Notes: generated by a model not told the origin, from the letters alone. Positions 1 through 7,781 are shown, counted from the stretch's first letter. The stretch: DNA of 15,304 bases from DASPWV01 sp046727855 (GCA_046727855.1 JBKPDL010000147.1:1-15304), one strand, 5' to 3'. Program-made: numbers and translations.

Positions 1-555
1 TTTTCGATCTCGACCAACATCATCGGCGTCTATCTCGCGCTTCGCGATCCCGCGCTGCTCGAGCGGCGGCTGAACGTGGGACCGCGCGCCGAGACGCGCC
101 CGATGCAGAAGGCGCTCATCTCGCTCGCGTTCGTCGGGTTCCTGGGGCTGCTGGTCGTCTCGGTGCTCGACTACCGCTTCCGCTGGTCGAGCGTGCCGGC
201 CTGGGTGTCCGTGGTGGGGAACGCGCTCGTCGCGCTTGGCTTGATGATTGATCTCGTCGTCTTCCGCGAGAACACCTACGGCGCCTCAACGGTCCAGAGG
301 ATGGACGGCCAGCGCGTGATTTCCACCGGCCCGTACGCGCTGGTGCGGCACCCAATGTATGTCGGCGTCCTGATCATGGTGATCGGTATGCCGCTGGCGC
401 TCGGCTCGTATTGGGGGCTGCTGTTCCTGCTCCTCAACACGCCGTTCCTGCTGTTGCGCATCGTCGACGAGGAGGCGATGCTGCGTCGCGAGTTGGAGGG
501 CTACGTCGACTACACGCGCCACGTCCGCTACCGGCTCGTGCCAGGGTTGTGGTGA
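1..555 (+). CDS. Isoprenylcysteine carboxyl methyltransferase-family membrane protein (5' partial)
   Basis: The reading frame is open from the first base, so the start lies upstream of the window. The visible 184 residues hold several hydrophobic segments (one near window codons 36-50, a pair around codons 60-80, another pair around codons 115-145) and the motif TGPYALVRHPMYVG, followed by an E-E pair and a C-terminal RYRLVPGLW. This GPY-x-RHPMY block with a tail like RYRLIPG is the hallmark of the ICMT/PEMT-like integral membrane methyltransferases, which bind S-adenosylmethionine at the membrane face. The substrate cannot be told from sequence: bacterial members methylate varied small molecules or lipids, and many are uncharacterised. 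It ends in TGA and runs tail to tail into a degraded sigma-factor gene. A GTG at 76 could be mistaken for the start, but it lies inside the conserved frame. Confidence 0.85.
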   Translation, partial: FSISTNIIGVYLALRDPALLERRLNVGPRAETRPMQKALISLAFVGFLGLLVVSVLDYRFRWSSVPAWVSVVGNALVALGLMIDLVVFRENTYGASTVQRMDGQRVISTGPYALVRHPMYVGVLIMVIGMPLALGSYWGLLFLLLNTPFLLLRIVDEEAMLRRELEGYVDYTRHVRYRLVPGLW

Positions 556-1006
556 GGCGTCTGGCGGTGGCCTCATCCCGGCTCGTGGCCGAAATAACCC
601 CTCTCCCCGGAAAGACTACCTCAATGAGGAGCCACGCCGACGTGGCCACGCGAATGGGCGATTTGCATAGCCGTCTGAAGCAGACGCTGGCTCCGTCAGC
701 ACGGGTGTGGCCACGGAGCCTTCGGTTTTCCACGATGGAACTTTGGAACGTGCGGGCAACGCCGTACAGATACGTTGACAGGCCAGCGCGCTGCGGATCG
801 TACCGCGCGAGATCCCGCATCAATACCAGGAACACCTCCTGCGTCACGTCGTCGGCCATCGTCCGTGAGCCGGTCATTGATCGGGCAAAGCGGTAGACCA
901 GTGCGTGGTATCGCAGATAGATAGCCTCGAACGCGTCGCATCCGCCGTCAAGCGCACGCCTGACGAGGTCCGCGTCAGTGGGCTCGGCGGCTGGATGCCC
1001 GACCAT
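434..1006 (-). pseudogene. Truncated ECF-type sigma factor (region 2 only)
   Basis: From the ATG at 1006 the first about 95 residues read as sigma-70 region 2: an N-terminal DADLVRRALDGGCDAFEAIY, then LVYRFARSMTGS, the core-binding DDVTQEVFL and the end-of-region STYLYGVAR. Real ECF factors continue into a linker and the region 4 helix-turn-helix that reads the -35 element. Here homology stops near position 707, and what follows is low-complexity Arg/Ala sequence that is simply the antisense of the methyltransferase gene. No region 4 appears in the other minus-strand frames. Two hairpins (672-720) sit at the break. The frame is open upstream to 1234, but that extension has no sigma character. 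I read it as a 3'-deleted gene. A stand-alone region 2 protein is possible but less likely. No clear Shine-Dalgarno precedes the ATG. Confidence 0.65.
672..720. repeat. Two adjacent inverted repeats at the sigma-factor break
   Basis: CGTCTG-AAG-CAGACG (672-686) is a perfect 6-bp stem with a 3-base loop. It is followed two bases later by GGCTCCGT (689-696) paired with ACGGAGCC (713-720) across 16 bases. A 10-bp palindrome CGTGGCCACG lies just before them (641-650). They lie between the methyltransferase stop and the last recognisable codon of the sigma fragment, so they may be a bidirectional terminator or the remains of a small inserted repeat. No T-run follows either stem, so an intrinsic terminator is not well supported. 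Confidence 0.5.
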
Positions 1007-1237
1007 CTGCAGGTGATTGATTCGAGCGGCGGGAAAGTTCCCGGTCAGGGCGTGGATGAACCTTGGACGACTCGAAGAGCGAAATGGTCGTGCGGCTCGG
1101 CTGAGGGAGGGCGTGAGGGCATCGGGACTGAGAACTTCTTGCGTCGCCCCGGCAATCACCTCGGACCGGTGAGGCGCCTGCCGCCGAGTCGCGGCTCTTC
1201 CGGCCGCGGAGGAGAAGGAAATGTTCATCAACATCGC

Positions 1238-1762
1238 TTAGAAAGATGGCGACCCTTTGGGCAGTGTCAGAAGGGCAACGACGAGCAGCGCGATTGCTAT
1301 GACCGTCGCAACGATCCATTCCTGGGATCGCGTTTCCACAGCTGTTGGCGCGACGAGCCTACGCTCTGGCGGACGTAGCACCCACGACGCGAGCGTGAGA
1401 ACGCCGAACAGCAACGCCCAGATCCACACCATCACCCGGTCGCCGACCGCTATATGCGATGCGACGGCGCCCGAATAGTTGAAGACTGCACCCGCGTAGG
1501 CCCACTCTTTGAGCCGCTGAAAGCGCGGCATCAGTAAAACGACGCCGCAGGGAAGTTTCCACACGCCGAGGATGAACAGCAGGTACAGCGGGTAGCCCAG
1601 GTGCGTGAGCGTCACACGGACGTACTCGATCTGCAGCAGATCCCACAAGGATCCCGCGATCATTTCTCCGGCGACGACCAACGTCGTAGCCCAATAGGTG
1701 ATGATCAACCACCGAGACCGTTGGATACTGCTGTCGCGATCGTGCGAGCTTCGCAAGGCCAC
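1238..1762 (-). CDS. DoxX-family integral membrane protein
   Basis: The 174-residue product starts at a GTG and has five likely membrane segments (about 17-40, 58-79, 88-105, 110-128 and 150-167). The N-terminal block YWATTLVVAGEMIAGSLWDL and the middle HLGYPLYLLFILGVWKLP are typical of the DoxX-like family: a glycine-bearing first helix, then GYP and a K-x-P turn. Known members act in the membrane, some with oxidoreductases or thiol-stress proteins; the reaction here is unknown. The extra C-terminal helix after 150 goes beyond the usual four-helix core. The gene lies 96 bp downstream of the ECF41-like sigma factor in the same direction, so co-transcription or sigma-dependent control is plausible. 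No good Shine-Dalgarno precedes the GTG, and a start slightly further in is possible. Confidence 0.8.
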   Translation of the reverse strand: MALRSSHDRDSSIQRSRWLIITYWATTLVVAGEMIAGSLWDLLQIEYVRVTLTHLGYPLYLLFILGVWKLPCGVVLLMPRFQRLKEWAYAGAVFNYSGAVASHIAVGDRVMVWIWALLFGVLTLASWVLRPPERRLVAPTAVETRSQEWIVATVIAIALLVVALLTLPKGSPSF

Positions 1763-1778
1763 ACCTATAAGTCGCGCA

Positions 1779-1796
1779 CCATTGCCATTGTCATTG
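1779..1796. repeat. Three tandem CATTG-type hexamers
   Basis: CCATTG, CCATTG and TCATTG follow one another without a gap in the 96-bp space between the sigma-factor stop and the DoxX start. They lie about 17 bp upstream of the DoxX GTG and may be a regulator binding site or chance. Nothing else in this gap looks like a promoter that I can defend. Confidence 0.3.
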
Positions 1797-1858
1797 AATG
1801 GAATCCAATACTGTTTGATGTTCAGCCGTGCTCTCCCTGCGGGGCGAATGGATTCGCG

Positions 1859-2752
1859 TCACTTATCGGACGTTGACAAGTTGAGCCTGGCGAGACGGTC
1901 CGGGTCCGCGAGTACGTCGATTTCGACGATCTTGCCGAGTCTCACGGTAAAGCCCACGACGGAAAACGGTCTTCCGTCCGGAGCAAACGCGACGATTCCG
2001 GCGGCGCCGTTCACAACTGCCGGTCGTGCGGATCCGGCAACTCGCCAGAACGCGAGCGCCCGCTCGGCTACGCTCCGCGACCCGCGGATCACCGTCGATG
2101 CGCCTGGAGGTATCGCGCCACGATCTGCGCGAAGCACCACGTCTGGGTCGAGCACCGCGAGCAACGCGTCGAAGTCGTTGTTGCGCGCGGCGGCGAGGAA
2201 CGCGTCAACGACTTCTCGCTGCCGCGCAAGATCGACATCCGGTACCGGCGTCGCACCGTGGACCCGACGCCGGCCGCGACTCGCGAGCTGGCGTGCCGCG
2301 GTGGCGGAACGCCCCACGATTGGCGCGATCTCCTCGAACGGCACATCGAACATGTCATGGAGAACGAAGGCCAGCCGCTCGGCAGGCGGCAGGGTTTCGA
2401 GAACGACGAGCAGCGCCAGACCGACCGAATCGGCCAGCAGCGCTTCATGCTCGGGATCCAATCGGTCCTGACGGCTCACGATCGGGTCGGGCACGCGTGC
2501 GCGAAGAGACTCGTCACTGCGAACTTTCCGCGCCTTCAACATGTCGAGGCACACACGCGCAATCACTGTCGTGAGCCATCCACCGAGGTTCTCAATACCG
2601 CGCGCGTGGGATCGATTCAGCCGCAGCCACGTTTCCTGGATGGCGTCGTCCGCTTCACTCAGCGATCCGAGCATGCGATAGCCCACCGCGCGCAGATGGG
2701 GACGGTGCTCCTCGAATTGTTCCGCGAGCCAGTTGTTCTGGGGCATCGTCAT
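1859..2752 (-). CDS. ECF41/SigJ-like RNA polymerase sigma factor with SnoaL-like C-terminal domain
   Basis: The 297-residue protein has sigma region 2 at about 11-75 (RPHLRAVGYRMLGS, DDAIQETWLRL, GGWLTTVIARVCLDMLKARK), region 4 at about 108-163 (LPPAERLAFVLHDMFDVPFEEIAPIVGRS) and a C-terminal domain of about 125 residues. That domain has the SnoaL-like fold signature (VVDAFLAAARNNDFDALLAVLDPDV) and ends in VLADPDRLARL, which matches the NPDKL-type tail of ECF41 factors. In that family the fused domain replaces an anti-sigma factor and controls activity. The DGGG motif of the family is degenerate here (ADRGAIPPG). The ATG overlaps the stop of an upstream ORF (ATGA). A TGTCACA-N16-CGTC promoter, the type I recall for this family, lies upstream at 3150-3178, so autoregulation is likely. 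A DoxX gene follows downstream. Confidence 0.9.
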   Translation of the reverse strand: MTMPQNNWLAEQFEEHRPHLRAVGYRMLGSLSEADDAIQETWLRLNRSHARGIENLGGWLTTVIARVCLDMLKARKVRSDESLRARVPDPIVSRQDRLDPEHEALLADSVGLALLVVLETLPPAERLAFVLHDMFDVPFEEIAPIVGRSATAARQLASRGRRRVHGATPVPDVDLARQREVVDAFLAAARNNDFDALLAVLDPDVVLRADRGAIPPGASTVIRGSRSVAERALAFWRVAGSARPAVVNGAAGIVAFAPDGRPFSVVGFTVRLGKIVEIDVLADPDRLARLNLSTSDK

Positions 2753-3141
2753 GATTCGCTCAATGCAACGGGGAACGAACCGCAGCCGACGAAGTACGCG
2801 AGCTCGTCAGGGTTGTCACGAACGCGAGCGCTACCGAGACCGATGACGCCGATCGCTTTGCCAACCTCGGGCTGGCCAATGATCAGATATATGAGCGCGA
2901 GCGCAAGGGCGACCCGAGTGTGCAACGAAACCCGCAGATTCGTGTGATTGACGGCCGATCGCAACGCCAAAAACACCTGATCACTCGGATCCTCCAAGGC
3001 TTGGCGAGCAGCCGGATTTGCGGGCGCGCGATACCGGAAATTCCACTCAACAGCAACCCACCGTACGAGGCGAGCGTCCAGCCGGCGCCCAGGACACCGT
3101 ACTGTCTGCCGAGGTAGGGCGCCGGAGGCAACGATTGTCAC
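2749..3141 (-). CDS. Small hypothetical membrane protein, probably frameshifted
   Basis: I do not recognise this gene. A 130-codon frame from a GTG ends in TGA overlapping the sigma-factor ATG by 4 bases, which suggests translational coupling. Only its second half looks like protein: a membrane helix near ALALALIYLIIGQPEVGKAIGVIGLG. Its first 40 codons are Arg-rich, whereas a different minus-strand frame over the same stretch (about 3131-3040) gives a convincing hydrophobic start (YLGRQYGVLGAGWTLASYGG, then LLLSGISG). The simplest reading is one two-helix membrane protein split by a frameshift near 3040. It is the first gene after the predicted ECF41-type promoter, where ECF41 factors usually keep their partner gene. 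Either the partner is dead here or the sequence has an indel error. Confidence 0.4.
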   Translation of the reverse strand: MTIVASGALPRQTVRCPGRRLDARLVRWVAVEWNFRYRAPANPAARQALEDPSDQVFLALRSAVNHTNLRVSLHTRVALALALIYLIIGQPEVGKAIGVIGLGSARVRDNPDELAYFVGCGSFPVALSES

Positions 3142-3149
3142 TCATACCA

Positions 3150-3178
3150 ATGACGAGCAACAGGCGGTGAATGTGACA
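3150..3178 (-). promoter_or_regulatory. Predicted ECF41-type promoter, site 1 (sigma-factor operon)
   Basis: Reading the minus strand, TGTCACA (3178-3172) is followed by exactly 16 bases and then CGTCAT (3155-3150). This matches the -35 TGTCACA and -10 CGTC elements that I recall for ECF41 sigma factors. Transcription would start near 3143 and run through the small membrane ORF into the sigma gene. The leader would be very short. Confidence 0.65.
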
Positions 3179-3378
3179 GCGCCTGGGGATAGGGGGCTTG
3201 GGATACTCGCTATCCGATCACCACTGTTCACGTCGCCAACGGTTCACGGCGGCGTTCTCAGCGGCTGATGAACGCCCTTCCGATTCAACATGGCGCCGCT
3301 AATGGCCGTCGAGGTCTGGCGACACCAACAGCATCACCCGGTCCGCATAGGTTTCCGTCGATGAAGTCCCCCCATTCG

Positions 3379-3392
3379 GGCGGAGCTCCGCC
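3379..3392. repeat. 14-bp perfect palindrome abutting promoter site 2
   Basis: GGCGGAGCTCCGCC is a perfect palindrome whose last base is the first base of the -35-like CGTCACA. Its position directly upstream of the -35 would suit an activator or repressor site. Site 1 and site 3 have no similar palindrome. Confidence 0.45.
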
Positions 3393-3420
3393 GTCACATT
3401 TCATCCTTGCCGTTCGTCAT
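3392..3420 (+). promoter_or_regulatory. Predicted ECF41-type promoter, site 2 (exporter operon)
   Basis: CGTCACA (3392-3398), 16 bases, then CGTCAT (3415-3420). It differs from site 1 only in the first base of the -35 element and has identical spacing. The -10-like element ends 40 bases before the ATG at 3461, a normal leader length. This is the only promoter-like element I can see for the exporter operon. Confidence 0.6.
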
Positions 3421-3460
3421 ACCAACGACCGGCGAAACCGGCTGGCCGGATTGACTAGGA

Positions 3461-4735
3461 ATGCAGCAGAGGTCCAACGTCTCGATGGCTGCGGCGCCGA
3501 GAGCCGCCGCGCCTGATCTCAACGACGATCTGGCCGCACTGCGCATTGCGCGGGAACCACACAGGCGCACCCGCAGGCGGCGCGCAGGTTGGCAGCTGCT
3601 CCTGATTGGCGTGACGAGTGCAGGCGTGTTCGCGGCGTGGCAGTGGGCGACGCGCGTGAAGCCCGTGGAAGTGGAAACGGCGGTCGTCTCGGAACGGCCA
3701 GCCGGAACCCAGGCCGCCATTCTCAACGCCACCGGGTACGTGACGGCGCGCCGGCGCGCCACCGTCTCCTCGAAGATCACCGGCAAGTTGATTGAGGTGA
3801 ACGTCGAGGAAGGGATGGCCGTGCGCCAGGGGGAAGTTCTGGCCCGCCTGGATGACGCCGCGTTGCGGGCGGCGCGCGCGCTGGCCGAGGCGCAGGTTGC
3901 CGCGGCTCGACGTGGCGTGCGGGAGAACGAAGTCCGCCTCCATGAGGCCCAACTGACGCTCACCCGCCTCACCCGACTCGTCGCCGAAGGCGTCTCTCCG
4001 CAGTCTGACCTCGAGGCCGCTCAGGCGCAGGTCGATACCTTCGACGCGCGGATTCTCGCCGCACGCGAGCAGGTGCGCGTCGCGGAGCAGCAGGTCGCAC
4101 TCGCAACAACGAACCTCGACGACGCCATCATCCGCGCGCCGTTCAGCGGCATCGCGATTTCCAAGGATGCGCAGCCGGGTGAAATCGTGTCGCCGGTGTC
4201 GGCTGGCGGCGGCTTCACGCGGACGGGCATCTGCACGATCGTCGACATGGACTCACTCGAGATCGAGGTCGACGTGAACGAGGCGTACATCAACCGGCTC
4301 AGGCCGAAGCAGAGCGTGAGCGCCACACTCGACGCCTACCCCGACTCGCCCATTCCGGCGCAGGTGATCACGATGGTTCCGACCGCCGATCGACAGAAGG
4401 CGACGGTGCTGATGCGGATCGCGTTCAAGCAGCGCGACCCACGCGTTCTTCCGAACATGGGCGTCAAGGTGACATTTCTTCGTGATGAAGGGAGCGATGA
4501 GGCGTCCTCTGCGCGGCCCATCGCGCTGGTGCCCAAGGCTTCAATCAAAGCAGAAGGCGATCAGTTGTACGCGTTCGTGGTTCACTCCACAGGCATCGTC
4601 GATCGGCGCGCCGTTCGCGTGGGCGGCACCGATGGTGATCGTGTCGAAGTCGTGGCCGGTCTCAATCGCGGCGAACGAGTTGTCGTGTCTCCGCCACCGG
4701 AGCTCACGGCCGGCGCGCGCGTCGTCACGCGGTGA
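3461..4735 (+). CDS. HlyD/RND-type membrane fusion (periplasmic adaptor) protein of an ABC exporter
   Basis: The 424-residue protein has a basic cytoplasmic tail (RRTRRRRAG, 36-43), one membrane anchor at about 44-60 and a large periplasmic part. The first lipoyl-like half is at about 92-131 (GYVTARRRATVSSKITGKL through EGMAVRQGEVLARLD), a long alpha-helical hairpin rich in Ala/Glu/Arg follows, and the second half carries APFSGIAISKDAQPGEIV. A beta-barrel (LEIEVDVNEAYINRLRPKQ) and a membrane-proximal domain close it. This is the MacA-like adaptor layout, linking an inner-membrane transporter to an outer-membrane channel; no TolC-like gene lies in the window. The ATG at 3461 has AGGA directly against it, which is poor spacing. 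The ATG at 3485, with AGAGG upstream, is a credible alternative start. The ATPase gene follows after 5 bases. Confidence 0.9.
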   Translation: MQQRSNVSMAAAPRAAAPDLNDDLAALRIAREPHRRTRRRRAGWQLLLIGVTSAGVFAAWQWATRVKPVEVETAVVSERPAGTQAAILNATGYVTARRRATVSSKITGKLIEVNVEEGMAVRQGEVLARLDDAALRAARALAEAQVAAARRGVRENEVRLHEAQLTLTRLTRLVAEGVSPQSDLEAAQAQVDTFDARILAAREQVRVAEQQVALATTNLDDAIIRAPFSGIAISKDAQPGEIVSPVSAGGGFTRTGICTIVDMDSLEIEVDVNEAYINRLRPKQSVSATLDAYPDSPIPAQVITMVPTADRQKATVLMRIAFKQRDPRVLPNMGVKVTFLRDEGSDEASSARPIALVPKASIKAEGDQLYAFVVHSTGIVDRRAVRVGGTDGDRVEVVAGLNRGERVVVSPPPELTAGARVVTR

Positions 4736-4740
4736 TACAT

Positions 4741-5433
4741 ATGCAGGCAGCATCACTCGTTCAAATCCGAGACGTTCAGAAGCATTTCACGCGCGGAAGT
4801 GAGCGCATCGAAGTGCTGAAAGGCGTCGACTTCGATATTCCGCAGGGCGACTTTCTTGCGCTCATGGGGCCTTCGGGATCGGGAAAGACGACCCTGCTCA
4901 ATCTGTTGGGTGGCCTCGACGCGCCGACCACTGGCGAGATCGACGTCGCCGGTGTGCGCATCAATGCGCTCAAGGGCGGCGAACTCGCGGCGTGGCGATC
5001 TCAACACGTGGGGTTCGTGTTCCAGCTCTATAACCTGCTGCCGATTCTCACGGCCGAGCGGAACGTGGAGCTCCCACTCCTGCTGACCACTCTCTCGAAG
5101 CCGGATCGACACACACGCGTCGGCATCGCGCTGAAGGTCGTTGGCCTCGCCGACCGCGCGAAACACTATCCGCGACAGCTGTCGGGGGGCCAGGAGCAGC
5201 GCGTCGGCATCGCGCGCGCGATCGTCACCGACCCGACGCTGCTGCTGTGCGATGAACCGACCGGCGATCTCGATCGCAAGGCGGGCGACGAGATTCTCGA
5301 TCTGCTGCAAGCGCTGAATCGCGACCATGGCAAGACGATTGTCATGGTGACGCACGACCCGCACGCTGCGGAGCGGGCGGGCCGCACGCTTCACCTCGAC
5401 AAAGGCGTACTCACGGGGGACGCCCACGTATGA
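4741..5433 (+). CDS. MacB/LolD-type ABC transporter ATP-binding protein
   Basis: The 230-residue ATPase is complete: Walker A GPSGSGKTT at 43-51, Q-loop VFQLYNLLP with Gln95, signature LSGGQEQRV at 147-155, Walker B LLLCDEPTGDLD at 167-178 and H-loop His205 in VMVTHD. Spacing and sequence are those of the LolD/MacB/FtsE group that powers FtsX-like permeases by pulling on periplasmic domains rather than moving substrate through the membrane. Two small departures from the usual sequence are Glu for the usual Gln in LSGGQQQRV and Cys before the Walker B Asp. I chose the ATG at 4741. A GTG at 4732 overlaps the previous stop and would add three codons. The stop overlaps the next ATG (ATGA), so it is coupled to the first permease. 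Confidence 0.93.
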   Translation: MQAASLVQIRDVQKHFTRGSERIEVLKGVDFDIPQGDFLALMGPSGSGKTTLLNLLGGLDAPTTGEIDVAGVRINALKGGELAAWRSQHVGFVFQLYNLLPILTAERNVELPLLLTTLSKPDRHTRVGIALKVVGLADRAKHYPRQLSGGQEQRVGIARAIVTDPTLLLCDEPTGDLDRKAGDEILDLLQALNRDHGKTIVMVTHDPHAAERAGRTLHLDKGVLTGDAHV

Positions 5434-6578
5434 AGTTCCTGCCGCTGATTTGGAAGAACGTGTGGCGCCGCAAGGTCCGTACGACATTCACGCTGCTGTC
5501 GATCTTTGTGGCGTTCCTCCTCTTCGGCGTGCTGATGACGATCCGAACCGCGTTCAGCTTCGGCGTCGATGTCGCCGGACGCGATCGGCTGATTCTGATC
5601 CACAAGGTGAGTCTGATTCTGCAGCTGCCGTACTCGTATCTGGCGCGCCTGAAGGCGACGCCTGGCGTCGAGCTCGCGACGCACCAGACGTGGTTCAACG
5701 GCATATACCAGGAGCCATCGAACTACTTCGGGAATATCGCCGTAGAACCTGAGGCGTTCTTGAAGATCTTTCGAGAGTTTCATGTGCCGCCCGATCAGGC
5801 GGCGGCGTGGCTGAAGGATCGGCAGGGCGCTATCGCCGGTCGAGACCTCGCCAATCGCTTTGCATGGAAGATTGGCGACCGGATTCCGCTGATCGGCACG
5901 CTGTATCAGCCGAAGGAGGGCACGGCATGGGAGTTCAACCTTGTCGGCATCTACGACGCCGATGAGGGCGCCGACAATAGCCAGTTCTTCTTCCAGTACG
6001 ACTATCTCGACGAGAACCGAGCCAACAACGAGGGCGTAGTCGGCTGGTATGTCCTGAAAATTGCCGATCCGTCGCAAGCGGTGTCGCTGAGCCGCACGTT
6101 CGACGAGATGTTCGCGAACTCGTCGGCGGAAACGAAGACGACCACGCAGAAAGGGTTCGTCGACGGATTTGCGAAACAGGTCGGCGATATCGGCGCCATC
6201 GTCGTCGCCATTTCGTCTGTAGTGCTTTTCATGTTCGGCTTAATCGCGGCGAGCACGATGGCGCAGTCGGTGCGCGAGCGCACCAGCGAGCTGGCGGTCC
6301 TGAAGACGCTCGGCTTCACGGGCCAACGGATTCTGGCGCTCGTCCTGGCCGAGTCGCTCTTCATCGTGCTCGTGAGTGGAGGTCTCGGGCTGGCGCTCGC
6401 CTGGATGTTTGTGCAGCAAGGTGACCCCACTGGCGGCCTTCTGCCTGTCTTCGTTCTTCCGTCGCGCGACATCGCGCTGGGCCTTCTGTTAGCGGCTGCA
6501 ATCGGTCTCCTGGCTGGAGCGGCACCCGCACTCGCCGCGATGCGCCTCAGGATCACTGACGCGCTGAGGAGAATCTGA
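5430..6578 (+). CDS. FtsX/MacB-like ABC transporter permease (first)
   Basis: The 382-residue protein has the four-helix FtsX layout: TM1 at about 20-38, a periplasmic domain of about 210 residues, then TM2 254-276, TM3 302-327 and TM4 348-369. Between TM2 and TM3 lies RERTSELAVLKTLGFT (283-298), the cytoplasmic coupling segment typical of the family and the likely contact with the ATPase. The N-terminal WKNVWRRKVRTTFTLLSI is also typical. The start overlaps the ATPase stop by 4 bases. With two different permease genes following one ATPase, the transporter is probably a heterodimer of this protein and the next. The substrate is unknown: relatives export macrolides, peptides, lipoproteins or siderophores, and nothing in the periplasmic domain singles one out. 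Confidence 0.9.
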   Translation: MKFLPLIWKNVWRRKVRTTFTLLSIFVAFLLFGVLMTIRTAFSFGVDVAGRDRLILIHKVSLILQLPYSYLARLKATPGVELATHQTWFNGIYQEPSNYFGNIAVEPEAFLKIFREFHVPPDQAAAWLKDRQGAIAGRDLANRFAWKIGDRIPLIGTLYQPKEGTAWEFNLVGIYDADEGADNSQFFFQYDYLDENRANNEGVVGWYVLKIADPSQAVSLSRTFDEMFANSSAETKTTTQKGFVDGFAKQVGDIGAIVVAISSVVLFMFGLIAASTMAQSVRERTSELAVLKTLGFTGQRILALVLAESLFIVLVSGGLGLALAWMFVQQGDPTGGLLPVFVLPSRDIALGLLLAAAIGLLAGAAPALAAMRLRITDALRRI

Positions 6579-6579
6579 C

Positions 6580-7770
6580 ATGCGACCTTTCAGGCAGATG
6601 CTCGCAGTGATGATGCTGAACTTGCGAACGATTCCGGCGCGTCTCGGCTCCTCGGCCGTGGCGATTATCGGCATCGCCGGCGTGGTCGTGGTGTTCGTCT
6701 CGGTACTCTCGATTGGCGCGGGGTTCGCCGCGGCGATGCAAGGATCGGGATCGCCTGGCCGCGCGCTCGTCCTGCGTAGCGGCGCGGACACGGAGCTGAC
6801 GAGCGGGCTGCAAGGACTGGAAGTCGATGTCATCAAGCAGGCGCCCGGCATCCGGCGCGATGCATCTGGCCCGCGCGCCTCTGGCGAGTTGTACGTGATG
6901 CTCGACATTCCCAAGCGGTCGACGCCGAATACCGGAGCCAACGTCCCGATGCGGGGAATCGAGCCTGCCGGTATCCCCGCCCGTGAGCTCGTCTCCATCG
7001 TCGAGGGACGGATGTTCGAGTTCGGCACGACCGAGGTCATCGTCGGGCAGGCGGCGAGTCGCGAGTTCGTGAACCTGCGCGTTGGCGACACGATCGCCTC
7101 TGGCCAGAACCGCTGGCTGATCGTCGGCATCTTCCAGGCGAATGGCGGCGTGGCGGAAACTGAGGTCTGGGGCGATGCGCGCACGCTGCAGGGCGCATAC
7201 CGCCGCGGGAACACGTACCAGTCTGTGCTAGTCCAGCTCGATTCCATCGACACGTTCGATGCCTTCCGTGATTGGCTCACCTCGAATCCCCAGGTGAAGG
7301 TGGGAATTCGACGTGAAAGCGACTATTACGCTGCGCAATCCGCAGACATGACGCGGCTCATTCAATCGATTGGCTTCGGAATTGGCGCGTTGATGGGCAT
7401 CGGCGCTGTGTTCGGGGCCATCCTCACCATGTACACGGCCGTGGCCACACGGGCACACGAGATTGCAACGCTTCGTGCACTCGGGTTCAACACCATATCA
7501 GTGATCGTGTCCGTGCTGGCGGAGTCCATGGCGCTAGGCGCCTTGGGCGGATCCATCGGCGCCGCCGTCGCCTATCTCGCCTTCAATGGGTTCGAGACCT
7601 CGACGATGAACTTCCAGACATTCAGCCAGGTCGCATTCGCGTTTCGAGTAACGCCGGAGCTGCTTGGCATGGGCCTCTTCTACGCGCTTCTCATGGGGCT
7701 CATTGGAGGGCTGTTCCCTGCTGTCCGTGCCGCGCGGCTGCCGATTGCCTCCGCGTTACGCGAACTCTAG
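6580..7770 (+). CDS. FtsX/MacB-like ABC transporter permease (second)
   Basis: The 396-residue protein has TM1 at about 24-49, a periplasmic domain with a MacB-core-like pattern (AGIPARELVSIVEGR, then TEVIVGQAASREFVNLRVGDTI), and TM2-TM4 at about 263-289, 307-334 and 361-382. The coupling segment RAHEIATLRALGF is at 291-303, in the same place as in the first permease. It begins one base after the previous stop, with a clear ribosome-binding site (GAGGAGA) about 7 bases before the ATG. It differs strongly from the first permease outside the helices, so this is an old duplication or a heterodimer pair rather than a recent copy. A DoxX-like fragment follows after 11 bases. Confidence 0.9.
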   Translation: MRPFRQMLAVMMLNLRTIPARLGSSAVAIIGIAGVVVVFVSVLSIGAGFAAAMQGSGSPGRALVLRSGADTELTSGLQGLEVDVIKQAPGIRRDASGPRASGELYVMLDIPKRSTPNTGANVPMRGIEPAGIPARELVSIVEGRMFEFGTTEVIVGQAASREFVNLRVGDTIASGQNRWLIVGIFQANGGVAETEVWGDARTLQGAYRRGNTYQSVLVQLDSIDTFDAFRDWLTSNPQVKVGIRRESDYYAAQSADMTRLIQSIGFGIGALMGIGAVFGAILTMYTAVATRAHEIATLRALGFNTISVIVSVLAESMALGALGGSIGAAVAYLAFNGFETSTMNFQTFSQVAFAFRVTPELLGMGLFYALLMGLIGGLFPAVRAARLPIASALREL

Positions 7771-7781
7771 TGGAGAGGGAC

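Larger units (their letters stand above)
3179..3460. other. Divergent intergenic region between sigma operon and exporter operon
   Basis: This roughly 280-bp stretch separates the minus-strand sigma operon from the plus-strand exporter operon. I see no credible gene in it: the one open frame (3268-3516) is Arg/Pro-rich and runs into the start of the membrane fusion protein. It holds a 14-bp palindrome and a second ECF41-type promoter near its right end. No sigma-70-like promoter is obvious. Confidence 0.6.

Noticed and set aside
2026..2947. Long open frames on the plus strand across the ECF41 sigma gene
   Set aside because: They are Arg/Pro/Ser-rich antisense shadows of a well-conserved minus-strand gene, with no family features.
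3268..3516. 82-codon plus-strand ORF in the divergent region
   Set aside because: It has no ribosome-binding site and a low-complexity composition. It runs over promoter site 2 and into the membrane fusion protein gene in another frame.
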